A DNA stretch of 43,160 nucleotides from Spirogloea muscicola (GCA_009602725.1 WELB01000015.1:396770-439929); one strand, 5' to 3'; positions 1 through 11,345 are shown, numbered from the stretch's first letter. The notes: a model not told the origin generated them from the sequence alone. Numbers and translations: made by a program.

Positions 1-68
1 GGCGCCGGCGTGGCGGGCTCGTGGCGGCGGCCGCGGCGGCGGCGGCGCCGCCAAAGGCAGCGCCGGCC

Positions 69-1509
69 ATGGAGCCCCCGGCCCTGGACCAGGTCCGTTG
101 GCCGTCAGCCCTGCTTCTGGCCCTTTCTCGCTTCCGGAGGAGATTATATATTGTTTTATTTCCAATTTGATTAACGGTAGAGTTAGCTAAGGTCCAGCTT
201 CAGTCAGACAAAGTTCCTCGCGCCTCGACGAGCTAGGGTCTTCGATGCCGGCACTCGGCGCTGGCCCTGACGCTGACGCTGGCCATGTGACGCTGACGCT
301 GCCAACTGCAGGCGGCCGAGGCGACCGGTGGGCGCGGCGCTGGCTTTGGTGGTGGTGGCTGCACCGGTGATAGTTACTACCTGGAGAACATGTGCGACAC
401 TTGGAAGCGGCCGGCCACTGCTGCGGCGGGAGGTGGGCTGTTGCCTCCGCAGGCGCCCATCAGAAGCGGCCAAGCTCGGCTTGGCGACAATGCCGGCGGC
501 CGTCTAGAAGAGGATGCCTTGCGGCATCACACTCGCAGGTCGTCGGACCTGCGAGACGGCGTCGAGTACGGCGACAGCGATGACTACGACGACGACGACA
601 ACGGCAGCAGCCCCTGGAGCAGCGCGCTGGGTTCGCCGGCGCGCTCGCTGATGGCCTCGCCGTCGTCCTCGTCGACCGCCGCCTCGGAGGGCAGCGGCAG
701 CAGCCTCGGCGGGCACAGCGGCCCGATACCGACCACACCCGACAGCGCCGAGGTCACAAAGAGTTTCGCCGCCCCCGTCGTTGTTGCTGCCGGCCCTGCC
801 GCCGCTGAGGAAGCGCAGAAGGAGGAGCAAGACGAGGAACAAGACGAGGAGGAAAATGGCTCTGACGACGGCGAGGACGACAGCGATCCGTTCTTCTTCC
901 ATGGGCCGGACAAGTCCTTCTTCTACCAGCAGCTGCAGCTGTACCGCGTCGCTGGCGCCGGCGGCCTCGGCGGTCTGGCTCCCTCTTTGGCGGTCTCCGC
1001 TTTCGGCGGAGGCGGTTTGGGCGCTGGTGGCTGTGGCAGCGGTGGCCCCCTCGATGGCGTGCTGCCCCTGCGCCCCGCCAGCGGCCCGTTTGGTTGCAGC
1101 GGTGGCGGCGTCGCCGCTGTCAATGCGTGGCGCCCATCGCTCAGCACCATCACTGAAGTCAGCACGGTGGAGCCCAAGGCGAGTCGTCTCCTCCTTCCTC
1201 CCACTTTGAAGTGAAGTCTTTCCATGGTCCTTTCTCTCCTGCCACCCTCATACCCCAATTTACCTCATCCTCCATTAATTTCAGCTTCTATGCTTTTCTA
1301 ATCATCAATGCCTGTGTCCCCCGCGTCATCTCTCCTGCCTGGGCGGTGCCAACGGTCTGACATTGTCGTCGCCGTCCGCTTGCTGTCATGTGCAGCTCAT
1401 CAAAGCTCTAGCGGGCGGGCTTCCCGGACGGCCAGCTGACAAGGCGGCACAGATCCGTGCGGCGCAGGCTGCACTGCTCGGCCTTTCCGAGGAGGACCTA
1501 AATAGCTGA
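69..1509 (+). CDS. Acidic, Ser/Gly-rich protein of unknown function, three exons
   Basis: Proposed exons are 69-92 (ATG, MEPPALDQ), 312-1178 and 1396-1509 (ending TGA), giving 334 residues. All junctions are phase 0. Intron 1 is GT-AG (CAG/gtccgt ... ctgcag). Intron 2 starts with GC (CCCAAG/gcgagt) and ends tgtgcag, because reading on without splicing gives a stop 36 bases later and the downstream exon is cleanly open. The protein has an Asp-rich patch (YGDSDDYDDDDNG), a Ser-rich stretch, a Glu/Asp-rich stretch (EEQDEEQDEEENGSDDGEDD), the block DPFFFHGPDKSFFYQQLQLY, a Gly-rich section and a helical C-terminus (RPADKAAQIRAAQAALLGL). I do not recognise the family. The frame is also open upstream to the window edge, so the true start may lie outside. 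Confidence 0.55.
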
Positions 1510-2940
1510 GAGTGAGCCGCCGCGCCACTGAAAGCTGCTGCTGCGCTTACAACGAATAATGCTGGCGGCCGAGCAGGCTGTCACGGCGGTGAAGGATGCC
1601 AGAGTCCCCTCTTTCCTCTCTCCTGGGCATCCACCTCCCTGCCAACGAGTGCCTCGGTTGTCTTGCGCTGCTACGGGTTGCTGGAGTGACAGCAACCTCC
1701 ACACTGCCCTCGTCTGCCCCAGTTCTTTACCAAGTCACACCGTGCGAGCTGCCTAGAACAAATAATGTGGGAAACGAGTGGCAGCATGCCTGCATTGCAC
1801 ACCAATCTCTCACTCCATTGCAATACCTCCATCGAGGCTGCGGACCTTGTCAACAATTCGCAGTAAGTATCATGTCACGTAGGTATTATACTGCTTTAGG
1901 CTTTACATGTGTTGGTCTGCTCCAACAATGTGCGCTGGCCGTTGGAACATGGTGGCCCACAGGATGCTACACTGATTGCTACTTGTGGGGCCCTGTTCGA
2001 TAGGCGAGCACCTTGTTGGTGAGCTCAGCTTTCTGAAACGTTGCTTCTGACTCGAAGGGGGCACTTTCGGTCTGCAAGGCTCACCCCTTCGGCACGTAGT
2101 GTTGCTTAGATGTGGCGTGAGGTGGGCCCCTCTTATATGGATGCTGAGTAGCTGTTGGTGGCCTGTCATTAAGGCCCTGTATGGTATTGCCTGAATTTAA
2201 TAAATCAGGGCTATTGGCTAATACGGAGGGGCCATTGAGCTGTGCCAGCACTATTGAGCTGCACCAGCGAGTGCGTCACAATTGCTGCCTTCTTCTGAGT
2301 GGCGATGGAGATTCGTGCAAGCCAGCTCAGTGAGCTGATCAGCTGTAGCTTTCCCTTGGCTGCTTGACTAGTGAGAGTCGAAGAACACAAGCTGTAAATG
2401 GAGAACTGAAAGCACGAAACGGGGACCACAGCAAGGGCACTTGCAAGCTGACTCGTCTTGATGTCGTTCCTGGAAACGCGATCCAGTGAGCTGCAGCCGT
2501 CACAATAAAGTGGTGTGCCTCCGTTCTGCACTTGCATGTCCAGTAGAGCACACTTCTATATCCTCAAGAGAGGGTAGCCACAATGGCTGGTGGAAACCTG
2601 AGGCAGCTCCCACAGGTACGGTGGCGGAGAGTGGGAGAGGGAGCGTATGAATTTGCGACTACATAATAGCAGGCTGTGAAGTGTGAGCCAGGGTTGGCTG
2701 CAAAGAGCAGGGGTCGAGGCAAAGAATGGGGCAAGCGCGAGAGGAGCACTGCAGGGGATGGGGCGCTTGCAGTGAGGGCAAACACAGGCACCGGCATGGC
2801 AAGGGCGCTGCCAAGTGAGCAACGAGGCGGCGCTGCCGGTGCGCTCCAGCTGGCCAGCCATCGCAGGCGGCAGAAGGGGGCTATGGCTCGTATTCACACT
2901 TGCAACCAAGGAGGAAAAAGCCATCATCAACAAGAACGCA
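1510..2940. other. Intergenic stretch, no supportable gene
   Basis: Short overlapping reading frames occur on both strands, but none has a recognisable motif, consistent codon use or plausible splice partners. I see no RNA gene or clear repeat here. Confidence 0.5.
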
Positions 2941-2999
2941 TTTAGGGTTTAGGACTTAGGGAGTAGGATTTAGGGTTTAGGATTTAGGGTTTTAGGGTA
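2941..2999 (+). repeat. Degenerate telomere-like repeat block (TTTAGGG type)
   Basis: Several imperfect TTTAGGG units (TTTAGGG, TTTAGGA, CTTAGGG, TTTTAGGG) lie in a row over about 60 bases. The plant-type telomere unit is TTTAGGG. Being internal and degenerate, this is an interstitial remnant rather than a chromosome end. Confidence 0.7.
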
Positions 3000-3208
3000 G
3001 GGTCAAGGGATAGGTATGAGATAGGCAGGAGGGGAGGTGGGTATGCAGAGGATTGGTCTACCATGCTGGGGGTGGCCCTTGCAACCTCAGTGCGGACGTC
3101 AACACGGAGTGGGCTTGATGAGCAGGCGGCGGACTCCACTGACGAGAGGGCAAGGCTCCGTGCACTGTGGCTGCAGCGGCCGTGACGGCCGCCTTCATCT
3201 CCGCTTCT

Positions 3209-5557
3209 TCACATGGCACACACAAACTCGCCGCTGCTCTCCACGTCGTCATTGTCCATGTCCTCCATGTCGGCGTCTATCTCCTCCTCGAGGTCCTGTT
3301 CTGTCGAAAGAACGGCGCCCTCCCCGAGCGTGCGAGCATCCTCAAGCACCTGCAGGATCTCCACGTGGCTTTGATGATATGCCGGGTCGTCCCGTCGGTA
3401 GGTCTCGTCCATGGACATCAGGTCTGCCGGCAAGTTCCGCAGGAACCACTCGTGCTTCATGATCTCGCTCATCGTTATCCGCTGCAAGTGCGTGCCATTG
3501 CAAGTCAGCGAGCTCCCCAAGCTCATCAAAAGGAGCACGTCCTAAAGACTAAGGTGATGCCAGCAAACAAGTAACCTCTGAATCTAAAGAGCTAAGAACC
3601 TCTCCTGTTACCTGACGGGGCACCTAGAGGTGGCTTGCTGGGACTGACCTTGAAAGGGTCTGCGACGAAGATACGTGATAGGAGGTGCCGGCACTCATTG
3701 GACACCTGGATGAGCGGTGGTATGCTGTACTGCACGCTGAAGATGCGCTGCAACCCCACAGAGAAGAAGACCAGCAGTGTGATCAGCTCTGACAGTCTTC
3801 GTCTGCAGTGCCTGTGTGCTCAGGTCAAGCTCATAGTGTTGATGATTGTGACTTGGTTAGCCAGTAACCCTGGATAGACGTGACTCGGTAGGTTGGTAGC
3901 TCAAGTCACATCACTAGTACTACTGGCTAAGTAGGTGCACAAGATACAAGTGGATACATCAGTTAGAGCTACCATTCACTATGCGCACGTAAGCACCAAG
4001 TTACATCTCCTAGCTCCAAGCTCTAACCGCATTCAATATCCACCACAGGTGCCTTGGACTTGATCACAGCTGCAGCACTTGCGCCTTTAGGCACAAGCAA
4101 GGAAGTCCACAAAGGAGGGCAGAGCTGCAAGCATGGCACTATCATCACCTGGATTGTCTTTCGGAAGTTGCGGGGGTCATCGGGATCCTCGAACGGGTAC
4201 GCGCCGACGAGCATCACGTACAGGGTGACACCGCAGGACCAGACGTCAGCAATCTGCGACAGCAGCCAGGGGCATGCATCCGAGATGCCACTGCCTGAGG
4301 AAGTGCTCCGTCAATTAAGTGGTACAATTGCAAAATGAGGAAGCATACTTCACTAACCCACTGCGGAGTCTGTCAGCATGTCAGTAACAAGCACTGCTGG
4401 CCTTCATGTGGCCTTTGAGATACTCATGCGGCTGACTGCAAAGCTCCGGCAGGGGGCCAGCCTTATCAAGAAGGAGAAGCACCATGGCTGCTCACCTTGC
4501 CGTCGTACTCCTTCTTGGAGAGCACCTCCGGCGCAATGTACGCCGGCGTGCCCACCGTCGACTTGGGCTGCGAGTGCAAGAGGGACGACTGCGCCGAGGG
4601 ACGCAGAGCTTTAATGGGTCACACACAATCTCGTTCAAGAGGCGCCGCGAACACGAAACATGGGGCTATACAGATTTCACAGCGTGCGCTAAGAGCGTGG
4701 AGGAAGCTGGCTGACCTTGGAGTAGCCAAAATCGCAGATTTTGAGCCGCGGCGCGGGGCTGCCGTCGAGGAGCGTGTTCTCCAGCTTCAGGTCCCGGTGG
4801 CAAATCTCCTGTGCCACGCGCGCCCAAGCATCGCAGCTTGACATGGCGACTCACTGTCGGCCCCTGAGCAGCCAGAGGAGGCCGCCGCCTGAGCCGACGA
4901 GGGGCGCGAGGCGAGGCCTCCGGCTGCCATGAGAAGCCACAGGCTCCGCCGAGGGCTGTCAGGTCGGCGCACTGAGGGCTGACCATCGCATGGCAGTAGC
5001 TGACGCCGGAGATGAGCTGCTGGAAGAAGAACCGCGCCTGGGCAGCGCAACGACGGCAACCGGCGAAGGTCAAGGCGCAAGTACGGCTTCCGAGCGCTGC
5101 TGCCAATCTGCCTCTCACTGCTGCTGCAGTCCACTTCCCGAGATCGAGGGCGGTGCAGCTGACCTCGTCCTCGCTGAAGCGGCCGGCGTTGCAGATGCGC
5201 TCGAAGAGCTCGCCGCCGGCGGCGTACTCCATCACGATCGCCAGGTGAGTGGGCGTGAGGAAGACCTGCGCCAGGCCGTTGGCGTCGGCGGCGTGGCGTC
5301 AGCACCTTTGCCGCTATGCTCCGGCAGAGGCCAGCACGGCCGTATGAGGGCTTCCCGGCGAGCTCCGTCCTCCGGCGCCACTGGAGCTGCTGCTGCGGCA
5401 ATGCCAACAACGGCACCGGCGACGGCGGTGGCGACGGCGGCGGCGGCGACGATACGGCGGCGGCTGCGGTGGAGGCTCTGACCTCCTTGAAGCGCACGAT
5501 GTTGGGATGGCGCAGCGACCGGTGGTTGATGATCTCCCGCTGCACGTTCTCGTCAAT
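3209..5557 (-). CDS. SnRK2: SnRK2-family Ser/Thr protein kinase (subclass III/OST1-like), 5' end missing
   Basis: Eight minus-strand exons join in phase: 5483-5557, 5164-5265, 4984-5037, 4716-4808, 4496-4588, 4149-4253, 3649-3747 and 3209-3481 (stop). They encode 297 residues, all with GT-AG junctions. Visible kinase landmarks are the helix-C region ([19 protein letters not shown]), [14 protein letters not shown], the catalytic loop [15 protein letters not shown] in KICDFGYSK, the activation segment [13 protein letters not shown] and [20 protein letters not shown]. The C-terminus is strongly acidic ([15 protein letters not shown]) and ends SSGEFVCAM, as in ABA-activated SnRK2s, where this region binds PP2C phosphatases (family knowledge). 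The glycine loop and VAVK lysine, roughly the first 60 residues, are absent. The sequence before the first exon is a GGC run ending in an N at 5630. The expected role is osmotic-stress/ABA-type signalling, but whether this copy responds to ABA cannot be seen. Confidence 0.9.
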
Positions 5558-5593
5558 CTGCAGCGGCGGCGGCTGGCCTCAGCGCCGGCGCCA

Positions 5594-5594
<1 letters not shown>

Positions 5595-5629
<35 letters not shown>

Positions 5630-5630
5630 N
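5595..5630. repeat. GGC trinucleotide run ending in a single N (assembly weak point)
   Basis: About twelve GGC units end in one undetermined base at 5630. The sequence changes abruptly from GC-rich kinase intron to AT-richer DNA after it. The missing N-terminal exon of the SnRK2 gene would be expected on the far side and is not found there. Confidence 0.8.
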
Positions 5631-8340
5631 ATATACCAACCCTTGACAAAACCTAGAGCAGTACAAAATAGATCGATCCTCCTTATGACAAAACCCGCTG
5701 ACTCAGAAGTGTGGGGCCAGGACCTGGTCCCAGGTCCAGATTCAGGTCCCAAGTCCCGTGTTCCATTATCACAGGTCGATCCGCCTTTCGACAATTGCTG
5801 ACAAAGCGGTGCAAATACCCAGGGTTGTGTGTAGGATCAGCCTTAAGATCAATACTTGAAAGCTGACGCCGGGACACATTCTCGATGTTGTCAGAAACCT
5901 CGCTGCCACAAGATCCTTGAAGGCGAACTACACCTTGAGGTGCTTTCCGCCATCGACCTTGTATATTGAAGGAGACTGTGGCAGGAGATTTTGACTGCTT
6001 CAGTATTGATCTTGTACTCATATTATTGAAATTAACGCTACGCTTGATCCTAACAGCAATGGGTGGCTGCACACGTGCAGAAGTTGCCTTCAGGACAGTC
6101 AACCTGCAGTTGTGTGTGTGCGGCAATGTGCTTAGTCAACTTTGCGATCGTCGATTTAGCTCATGGTGGCAAGCTAATAAGGGGCCAGATGGGCATGATG
6201 TAACAAGGATATCATGAGTACTGGATTCCGAGTGAAGTGTCTGCGTAGAGAGTATTGCATAATAGGATGGAGGATTTGTGTTTGTTATCCACTCTCTTTG
6301 CGGTCATGTGTGGATCTGCATCAAGTTTACTGGACCAATCACAGATGTTAAGTCTGAGTTACCGTATTTGATTGGAAGGGGGACATTTAGCGTGGATGTC
6401 ACAAACCCAAGATCTTCATGTCACAGATGAGATGATATAGAGACGACGAATCGGTTTGGTTTTTAGTCCAAGTGCTACCTTTCCAACCGTTACTACTTCC
6501 GTTGTTTGCAAAGTGAAAAGAGTATCTCTTCTATTGTCAGTTGTCACGGTGTGTAGACAGAAGCTTACAAATGTCAATCTGAATAGCGCCAGTAGCATCT
6601 GGTATCTCGTTCTCTATGGAGGGCATATGATTTCCGTCTTTGGAGAGGACTTCTTCTCGCTTCCACCCAAGAGAGAGATAGTGTAAAAGGTGGTGGCGAA
6701 GGAATTTCAAAAGTCACTCAATTAGCGATAGTTGTATAAGTGAAGTTCATTGGGTGGTAGTCACAGAAATTAGAAGAGCAGCTTTGCGAGGTCCGACTAG
6801 TGTCTGACTCCATTGGGATGAATGTATATGAATACAGATTGTTGATGTTGATATTCCGACTGGTGTCAGTAGACCACATCTTAGCGTCAACCAGATATTT
6901 ACTTTTTATCATAGAATTGTGAAAACGTTCATGTGTAAACATGAATACGTGAATTTGGAAGTGCCTTATATGTTTGCTATTGACGAATGTACCACAACAA
7001 GTAAACCTTTACTGTGTCATGATTCAAATGTTCATCTCATTGTTATCACTGTTGCTAAAACAAGCTTGCCGAGCAGCTGCAAAACCAAAGAGCTCTTTTG
7101 TATGATGGTGGCCACGGGATTGATGTACTGGGTAAGAGGCCGCTGGAATCTTGACGAAGCCGAGGGGAGGAGAAAAGATTCTGGCCAGCGATGGAGCACA
7201 TGAATCTGAGGAAAGCCCTGGTAGCAGCGGCATTGGCGGTGCCGGCAGGGCAGATCTGACAGATGTACACGAAGGACACCATGAGGCAGACACCAGAACC
7301 GGGTTAGTAGATGGTGTTGAGAACGGGCCCAGTGGCGGTGGCGGCAGGCACGGATACGGGGATGGACCGTGCGTGGTCACTCGAAAGTCACCCAACTTTG
7401 ACCCGTAACAACCTCTTAGTCTGAGCATAGTCAAGAGAACGTCAACAGCCCGTCCCTGGTATGATGTTGACCCCTTAAGCAACTTGGCTAAACCATCTGT
7501 AGGCCGCCTCAGGTTCACGCTCCTCCGCTCAGCAGCTCTCAAGCACCTCAAGCTGCATCCACTCACCACGACTCCTCCAACACTGCAGCTAGCTGTGCAG
7601 CCCAGCCAAAGTGTGAGTGCAGATGTAAGGCCATGCTTTGCAGGTCTGCTGTTTCGTTCACCAGCTAGAGCGGTACATGGATCTGCAGCTGCCAAAGTCA
7701 TGCACAGGGACGCGTGGATGATTCCAACATCTCCTCATCTCTTCGTTTGGCGGATGTTACTCTACGCACAGAATGAGCCGATGGGCACTAGCATGGAATG
7801 TGTGAATTCGTATAGATTCACGATTTTGCTGCCCATACTGTGTAGGTGACTTGCACATCAAAAAAGGCAAAAGGTGGGCGCACAAAAGCATGGGACAGAC
7901 TTAATGTCCCATGCCAATCCTACTACACGTGACCTTCGTAATCGAGCCAGTAATTGGCAGCATGTTGCAGTCTTACAGGCCATCATGGCGGCATTCATCT
8001 GCAGCAGAAGCTACTACTGCCATAGCTGCTGTACTTGAAGCTGCACTGAAAATCACCGAAGGGCGGACAGCCTTGGAGCATGTAGTACACCGCCATTTCC
8101 TTCTCAGAGCAAACGGGAGGCGAGCCAGCCTGGGGCCGGGTGGGCACGGCAATGCAAATGCTGCAGCATGCGAACAGGACGGGGGCTGACGAAGGGGCAT
8201 GAGGGAGCCACCGATGAGGAGTAGACACGATGCTGAAAATGGCAGGGGGATTTCTCAACCCATGTGCAGTGGGGGCTGGTCAACAGAAGAGCGGGGCTTG
8301 AAGATCTGCGGCGCGCACGCGTGCTCTGAACAGGAAAAGG
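5631..8340. other. Gene-poor, AT-richer segment with no supportable gene
   Basis: Base composition is lower in G+C than on either side. Open frames at 5683-6126 (minus) and 7024-7701 (minus) have no recognisable domain. The second lies over Pro/Ser-rich codons and overlaps alternative frames of similar quality. This may be old transposon remains. I cannot assign a family. Confidence 0.4.
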
Positions 8341-8404
8341 ATAGCTCTTTCACAGGCTGGCAATGGCTGCGAAAGGCCAGCCCACAAACATTGACGAGGT
8401 CAAG
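8341..8404 (-). mobile_element. LINE 3' hairpin-tail remnant
   Basis: Read on the minus strand this has the tail layout seen elsewhere in the window: a GACCTCGTCAATG block, then GGGCTGGCCTTTCGCAGCC, then GCCTGTGAAAGAGCTA. It matches the GGGCTGGC ... AGCC ... GAGC pattern of the dispersed hairpin tails but is divergent. Confidence 0.5.
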
Positions 8405-9554
8405 GGGAAAGCCCCAACACAAAACTGCAACTTACTCAGCCTCTCAGAACGAGCAGAACACAATAGCACGTCTTGCTAAAGCGGCTGCGTGTGGCTTGTT
8501 GATGTGCGCTTTGCTTTGGAACAGCCCCTTGTCACAAAGAGAGGCGCTGCATCACGTAGCCTCCACCTCTGACTTCTGACCAGGGGCTGGAACCCTTCAG
8601 TGACAAGTACAAGACGCTGGCTCCAAAAGCAGTGCCGACAATTACCCTCCGCAGGCAAGCGCAGCCCGTTCTCCCCTTTGCCAGATCTCATGTCAGAGAC
8701 TTGGGCGCAAAAGCCGAAACAGGGAAAGCTTTTACTAATAGCCAGCCTCAAATGACATCCAAAGCAAGGCAAAAGAACGAACAGGAGCAAGTCAAATACT
8801 GGGCATTAAGCACGTCAATGACAGGTAGGTGTTCCAAGAAGGAAATTTACATGAATGACGAGGTGACCGGAGGTAATTGAGAGGCCATGGTCTGTTGAGG
8901 TGTTAGACACTTACAGTTCGTTTGCGACAACAGAGCATGATGGTCAGCCTGACCAATCTGCACTGCTGAACTTGATTGCTAGCCTCACTGTCTCTACACA
9001 AGCAGGCAGCGACAGATGCAAGGACACTTATGACATCGAAATCTCAGCTCCTTCCGCATTCGTCTCCCTTTGATACCATCATACCGATTTGACAAACTAT
9101 GCCACCCTCCCTGTAGCTGCTTCACCAGTTTCTCACACGCTTGTGCCACGCTTCGCGGCAGTCTGGCAATCTGTCCACTGTAGAGAAGCAACGGTATGTC
9201 AAGAAGTGACACGTGCCTACTTATTCCATGTGCAGGGCCTAGGAAGTAACTCCTCATTACGCATGAGTTCTTCACATACTGGAACTTCGAGCACCAAGTG
9301 CACTGACGCTTAAGTAACCAGAGTACTTGTACCTACCTAGATCCTCAGTGAGCAGTCATCCTAGCAATGCAACAATTGGATCACATAGGCTAAGTCAGAA
9401 AGCTTATCTTGAACCATTTCAGCAATATATACCAAGTTCTCAAGCCTGCGCTTTAGCTATTAGTTTCAGGATATAATTGGGGCCCTAAGGCCTTGGCAAT
9501 GTGAGAGAGAAATCAGCAGGATCTGAGCACAACTAGATCTTCGCGACTGCTCTC
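8405..9554. other. Spacer downstream of the 9.5-10.9 kb gene, nothing assignable
   Basis: I see no kinase-like exons here, although the two paralogous genes in the cluster continue into a kinase at the equivalent place. Short frames (for example 8994-9275 minus) carry no recognisable motif. Confidence 0.4.
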
Positions 9555-10864
9555 TTATTGAGTTACGCCAACCGGGACACGTCCAGCCCCCTGATCTGGG
9601 TATCCATAGATGGGCCTCTGATATTTCTGCACACGCTCCACAGCATATCCTCAACCATCTGAGACTGAGGCTCTGCACATAAAGCTTGAGTAACAGCTCT
9701 GACTATGCAACCCAAAGAAGCAGGCCCTGCTGAAGCTTCACCACAGTGCACTGCCAAGCTGGTCGCTGAGAAGCTGATGAGCAGATTGAACATGAACGTG
9801 AAGACTGCGGCGTCAATCTGGGCACTGAAGACCTCAATACACTCACATTTCATCGTTACAGCACAGAAGAGGCGTCATAATCATAGTATCGTATCTGACA
9901 AGTTACTGGAGCTGCAGGTAACATCTCACCTCATAGCATTCTGGCATAAGGCAGGGAATGAAGGCCAAGATAGGGAACACAAGGATTAGAATGATGATGG
10001 CCATGAAACCAACTGGAGACAGGTCTTCAAATTTGCAGCAGCCGACCTGCAGAGGACAGAAGGTCAATCTCCCGGAGAATGAGTGATAAGCTTCTGCAAA
10101 TATTCATTGGACGCCAACTTGTTCCCTTGTCATCTCATTGTTGACAATATCGGTGTCTGCCATACTGTCAGCGTAGATGACATGGAGCCGGAGCAGCAGG
10201 ACAACTCCTTTCTGCTCTTCCTGCTCTTGCACGAAGTCGCTGCTCGCCAATTGTCCACATACTATCCCGTGGAGGCTGTCGAGGCGAATGCTGCTCATCG
10301 ACAAGAGGTGCAGCAACCTTACCGGACATTGGTCCAGAACAATCACTGGGCTGCAGCAGCCGGCGCTACCGTCGTACCTCGGGATCGCCGATCTGATATG
10401 CCACGAGGACTTGGCCCTGCTGGGGGTTGACCAGCGGCGGCTTGATGCGCAGGCCCTGGATGGGCTGAGGCTGCTGCCCAGGGTATGGCTGCGGCGCAGC
10501 ATACTGCGGGTAGGGCGCTTGCGCCGCTTGCGGATAGGCGTATGGCTGCTGCAGACGAGGAAAACGGAGTGCGGTCTGAGTGATGGAGGGAGGGCCTAAG
10601 TGAGTAGTGGTCAAGTACGAGGGCAAGCTACACTGACAGGTGTGGCGCAGGTGGTGTACAGGTGTGCATCACCTGCGGCGGAGGGTACGCGCCCGGAGGC
10701 GGGTAGCCGCCTGGCGGCGGCGCGCCGTAGGCCTGCGGCGGTGGCGCGCCGTAGGCCTGCTGCGGCGGCGCGCCGTAGGCCTGCTGCGGCGGGTAGCCCT
10801 GCTGCGGCGGCGGCAGGCCGTCGGCCGGCGAGGGGTGGACGGCCTTGCCGTCGGCGGCGGCCAT
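9555..10864 (-). CDS. Small Pro/Tyr/Gln-rich single-span membrane protein (unfused paralog of the cluster kinases)
   Basis: Four exons join in phase 0: 10673-10864 (ATG), 10378-10548, 9930-10046 and 9555-9626 (TAA), giving 183 residues. Order of parts: a Pro-rich N-terminus with repeats around AYGAPPPQ (residues 21-64), a second Pro/Tyr/Gln region (YPQYAAPQPYPGQQPQ), a conserved block GLRIKPPLVNPQQGQVLVAY, then GCCKFEDLSP leading into one hydrophobic span (FMAIIILILVFPILAFIP). After it come a Cys-containing juxtamembrane motif (CLMPECYE) and a short tail KYQRPIYGYP ... VGVTQ-stop. There is no signal peptide. The middle and C-terminal parts align with the first three exons of the two kinase genes at 13.7-18.5 and 23.1-28 kb, but here a stop follows. 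The first intron is only in this copy and contains an inverted SINE-like repeat. Function unknown; a membrane anchor or scaffold is inferred. Confidence 0.8.
10565..10640 (-). repeat. SINE-like dispersed repeat, fragment inside an intron
   Basis: This is an inverted partial copy of the repeat seen at 42.1-42.8 kb (core GGAGGGCCTGAGTGG, then CAAGTACGAGGGCAAGC). It lies wholly within intron 1 (10549-10672) of the small membrane-protein gene. Confidence 0.6.
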
Positions 10865-10929
10865 GGGCGCCGCGTTCCGACGGGCCCCTTCTTCTTCTGA
10901 CGAGGAGAATGCGGCTGGCGGTGTGGAAA

Positions 10930-11035
10930 GAGAGAAAGAAGAAGAAGTGGCACTCCCAATGGGGGCAAGGGCTGCGAAAAGCCAGCCCAAAAAGAATTCA
11001 CAAAGGTTCAGAGGGGCCTAAGAGCGGTGAGCAGC
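10930..11035 (-). mobile_element. LINE 3' hairpin tail directly upstream of the membrane-protein gene
   Basis: On the minus strand: TTCTTTTTGGGCTGGCTTTT, then CGCAGCCCTTGCCCCCATTG and GGAGTGCC. It lies within about 70 bases of the start codon at 10864, in the same orientation, so it probably forms part of that gene's 5' leader or promoter. Confidence 0.65.
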
Positions 11036-11095
11036 TACAAAGGGGCCTGAGGATGCAATGGTAAAACAGGGGGAGGATGGATCACTCAATAAGTA

Positions 11096-11345
11096 CGAGT
11101 GAGGAGCCTCAGATCCGACAGACTAGCTGCCGGGAAGCTATCACCCTGACGAAAGCCAGAGCCCGCAGCGAGAGCACGGCCAGCTCGCAGATGCAGAGCG
11201 TGGGCCATGGAGAAAGTGCTCGCCCATTGAGAATAGGGGCTGGAACAACCAGCCCGAAAAAGAATGAACAGAGTACGAGAAGGGGGCCAGGGGAAGCGCT
11301 AAGTAACACCATGGACCGCTGCAGGGATACAGAGAGGCGCATCCG
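11096..11345 (-). mobile_element. 5'-truncated LINE copy (C-terminal coding end), interrupted by a second insertion
   Basis: The minus strand encodes MRLSVSLQRSM, then (after the 98-bp interruption) a frame resembling AHALHLRAGRALAAG and FPAASLSDLRLLTRTY-stop. This is the C-terminal end of the LINE protein found complete at 19.8-22.3 and 35.2-39.3 kb. The coding sequence is split at CCATGG by the tail at 11211-11308. Confidence 0.75.
11211..11308 (-). mobile_element. 98-bp LINE 3'-tail insertion with CCATGG target duplication
   Basis: This 98-bp piece is nearly identical to the 3' UTR of the LINE copy at 12037-12136 (TTACTTAGCGCTTCCCCTGG ... GGGCTGGTTGTTCCAGCCCC ... GGGCGAGC). It is flanked by CCATGG at 11205-11210 and 11309-11314. 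Removing it joins a continuous LINE coding sequence matching the uninterrupted copy near 34.86 kb. Confidence 0.8.

Noticed and set aside
5683-6126. 147-codon minus-strand frame, considered as a Copia-type polyprotein piece
   Set aside because: No protease, integrase or RT motif could be recognised and no LTRs were seen.
7055-7390. Weak resemblance to an ABCG transporter segment (TATGPVLNTIY; QYINPVATII)
   Set aside because: The pieces lie in different frames with stops between them and no Walker or signature motifs nearby. The match is too short to support.
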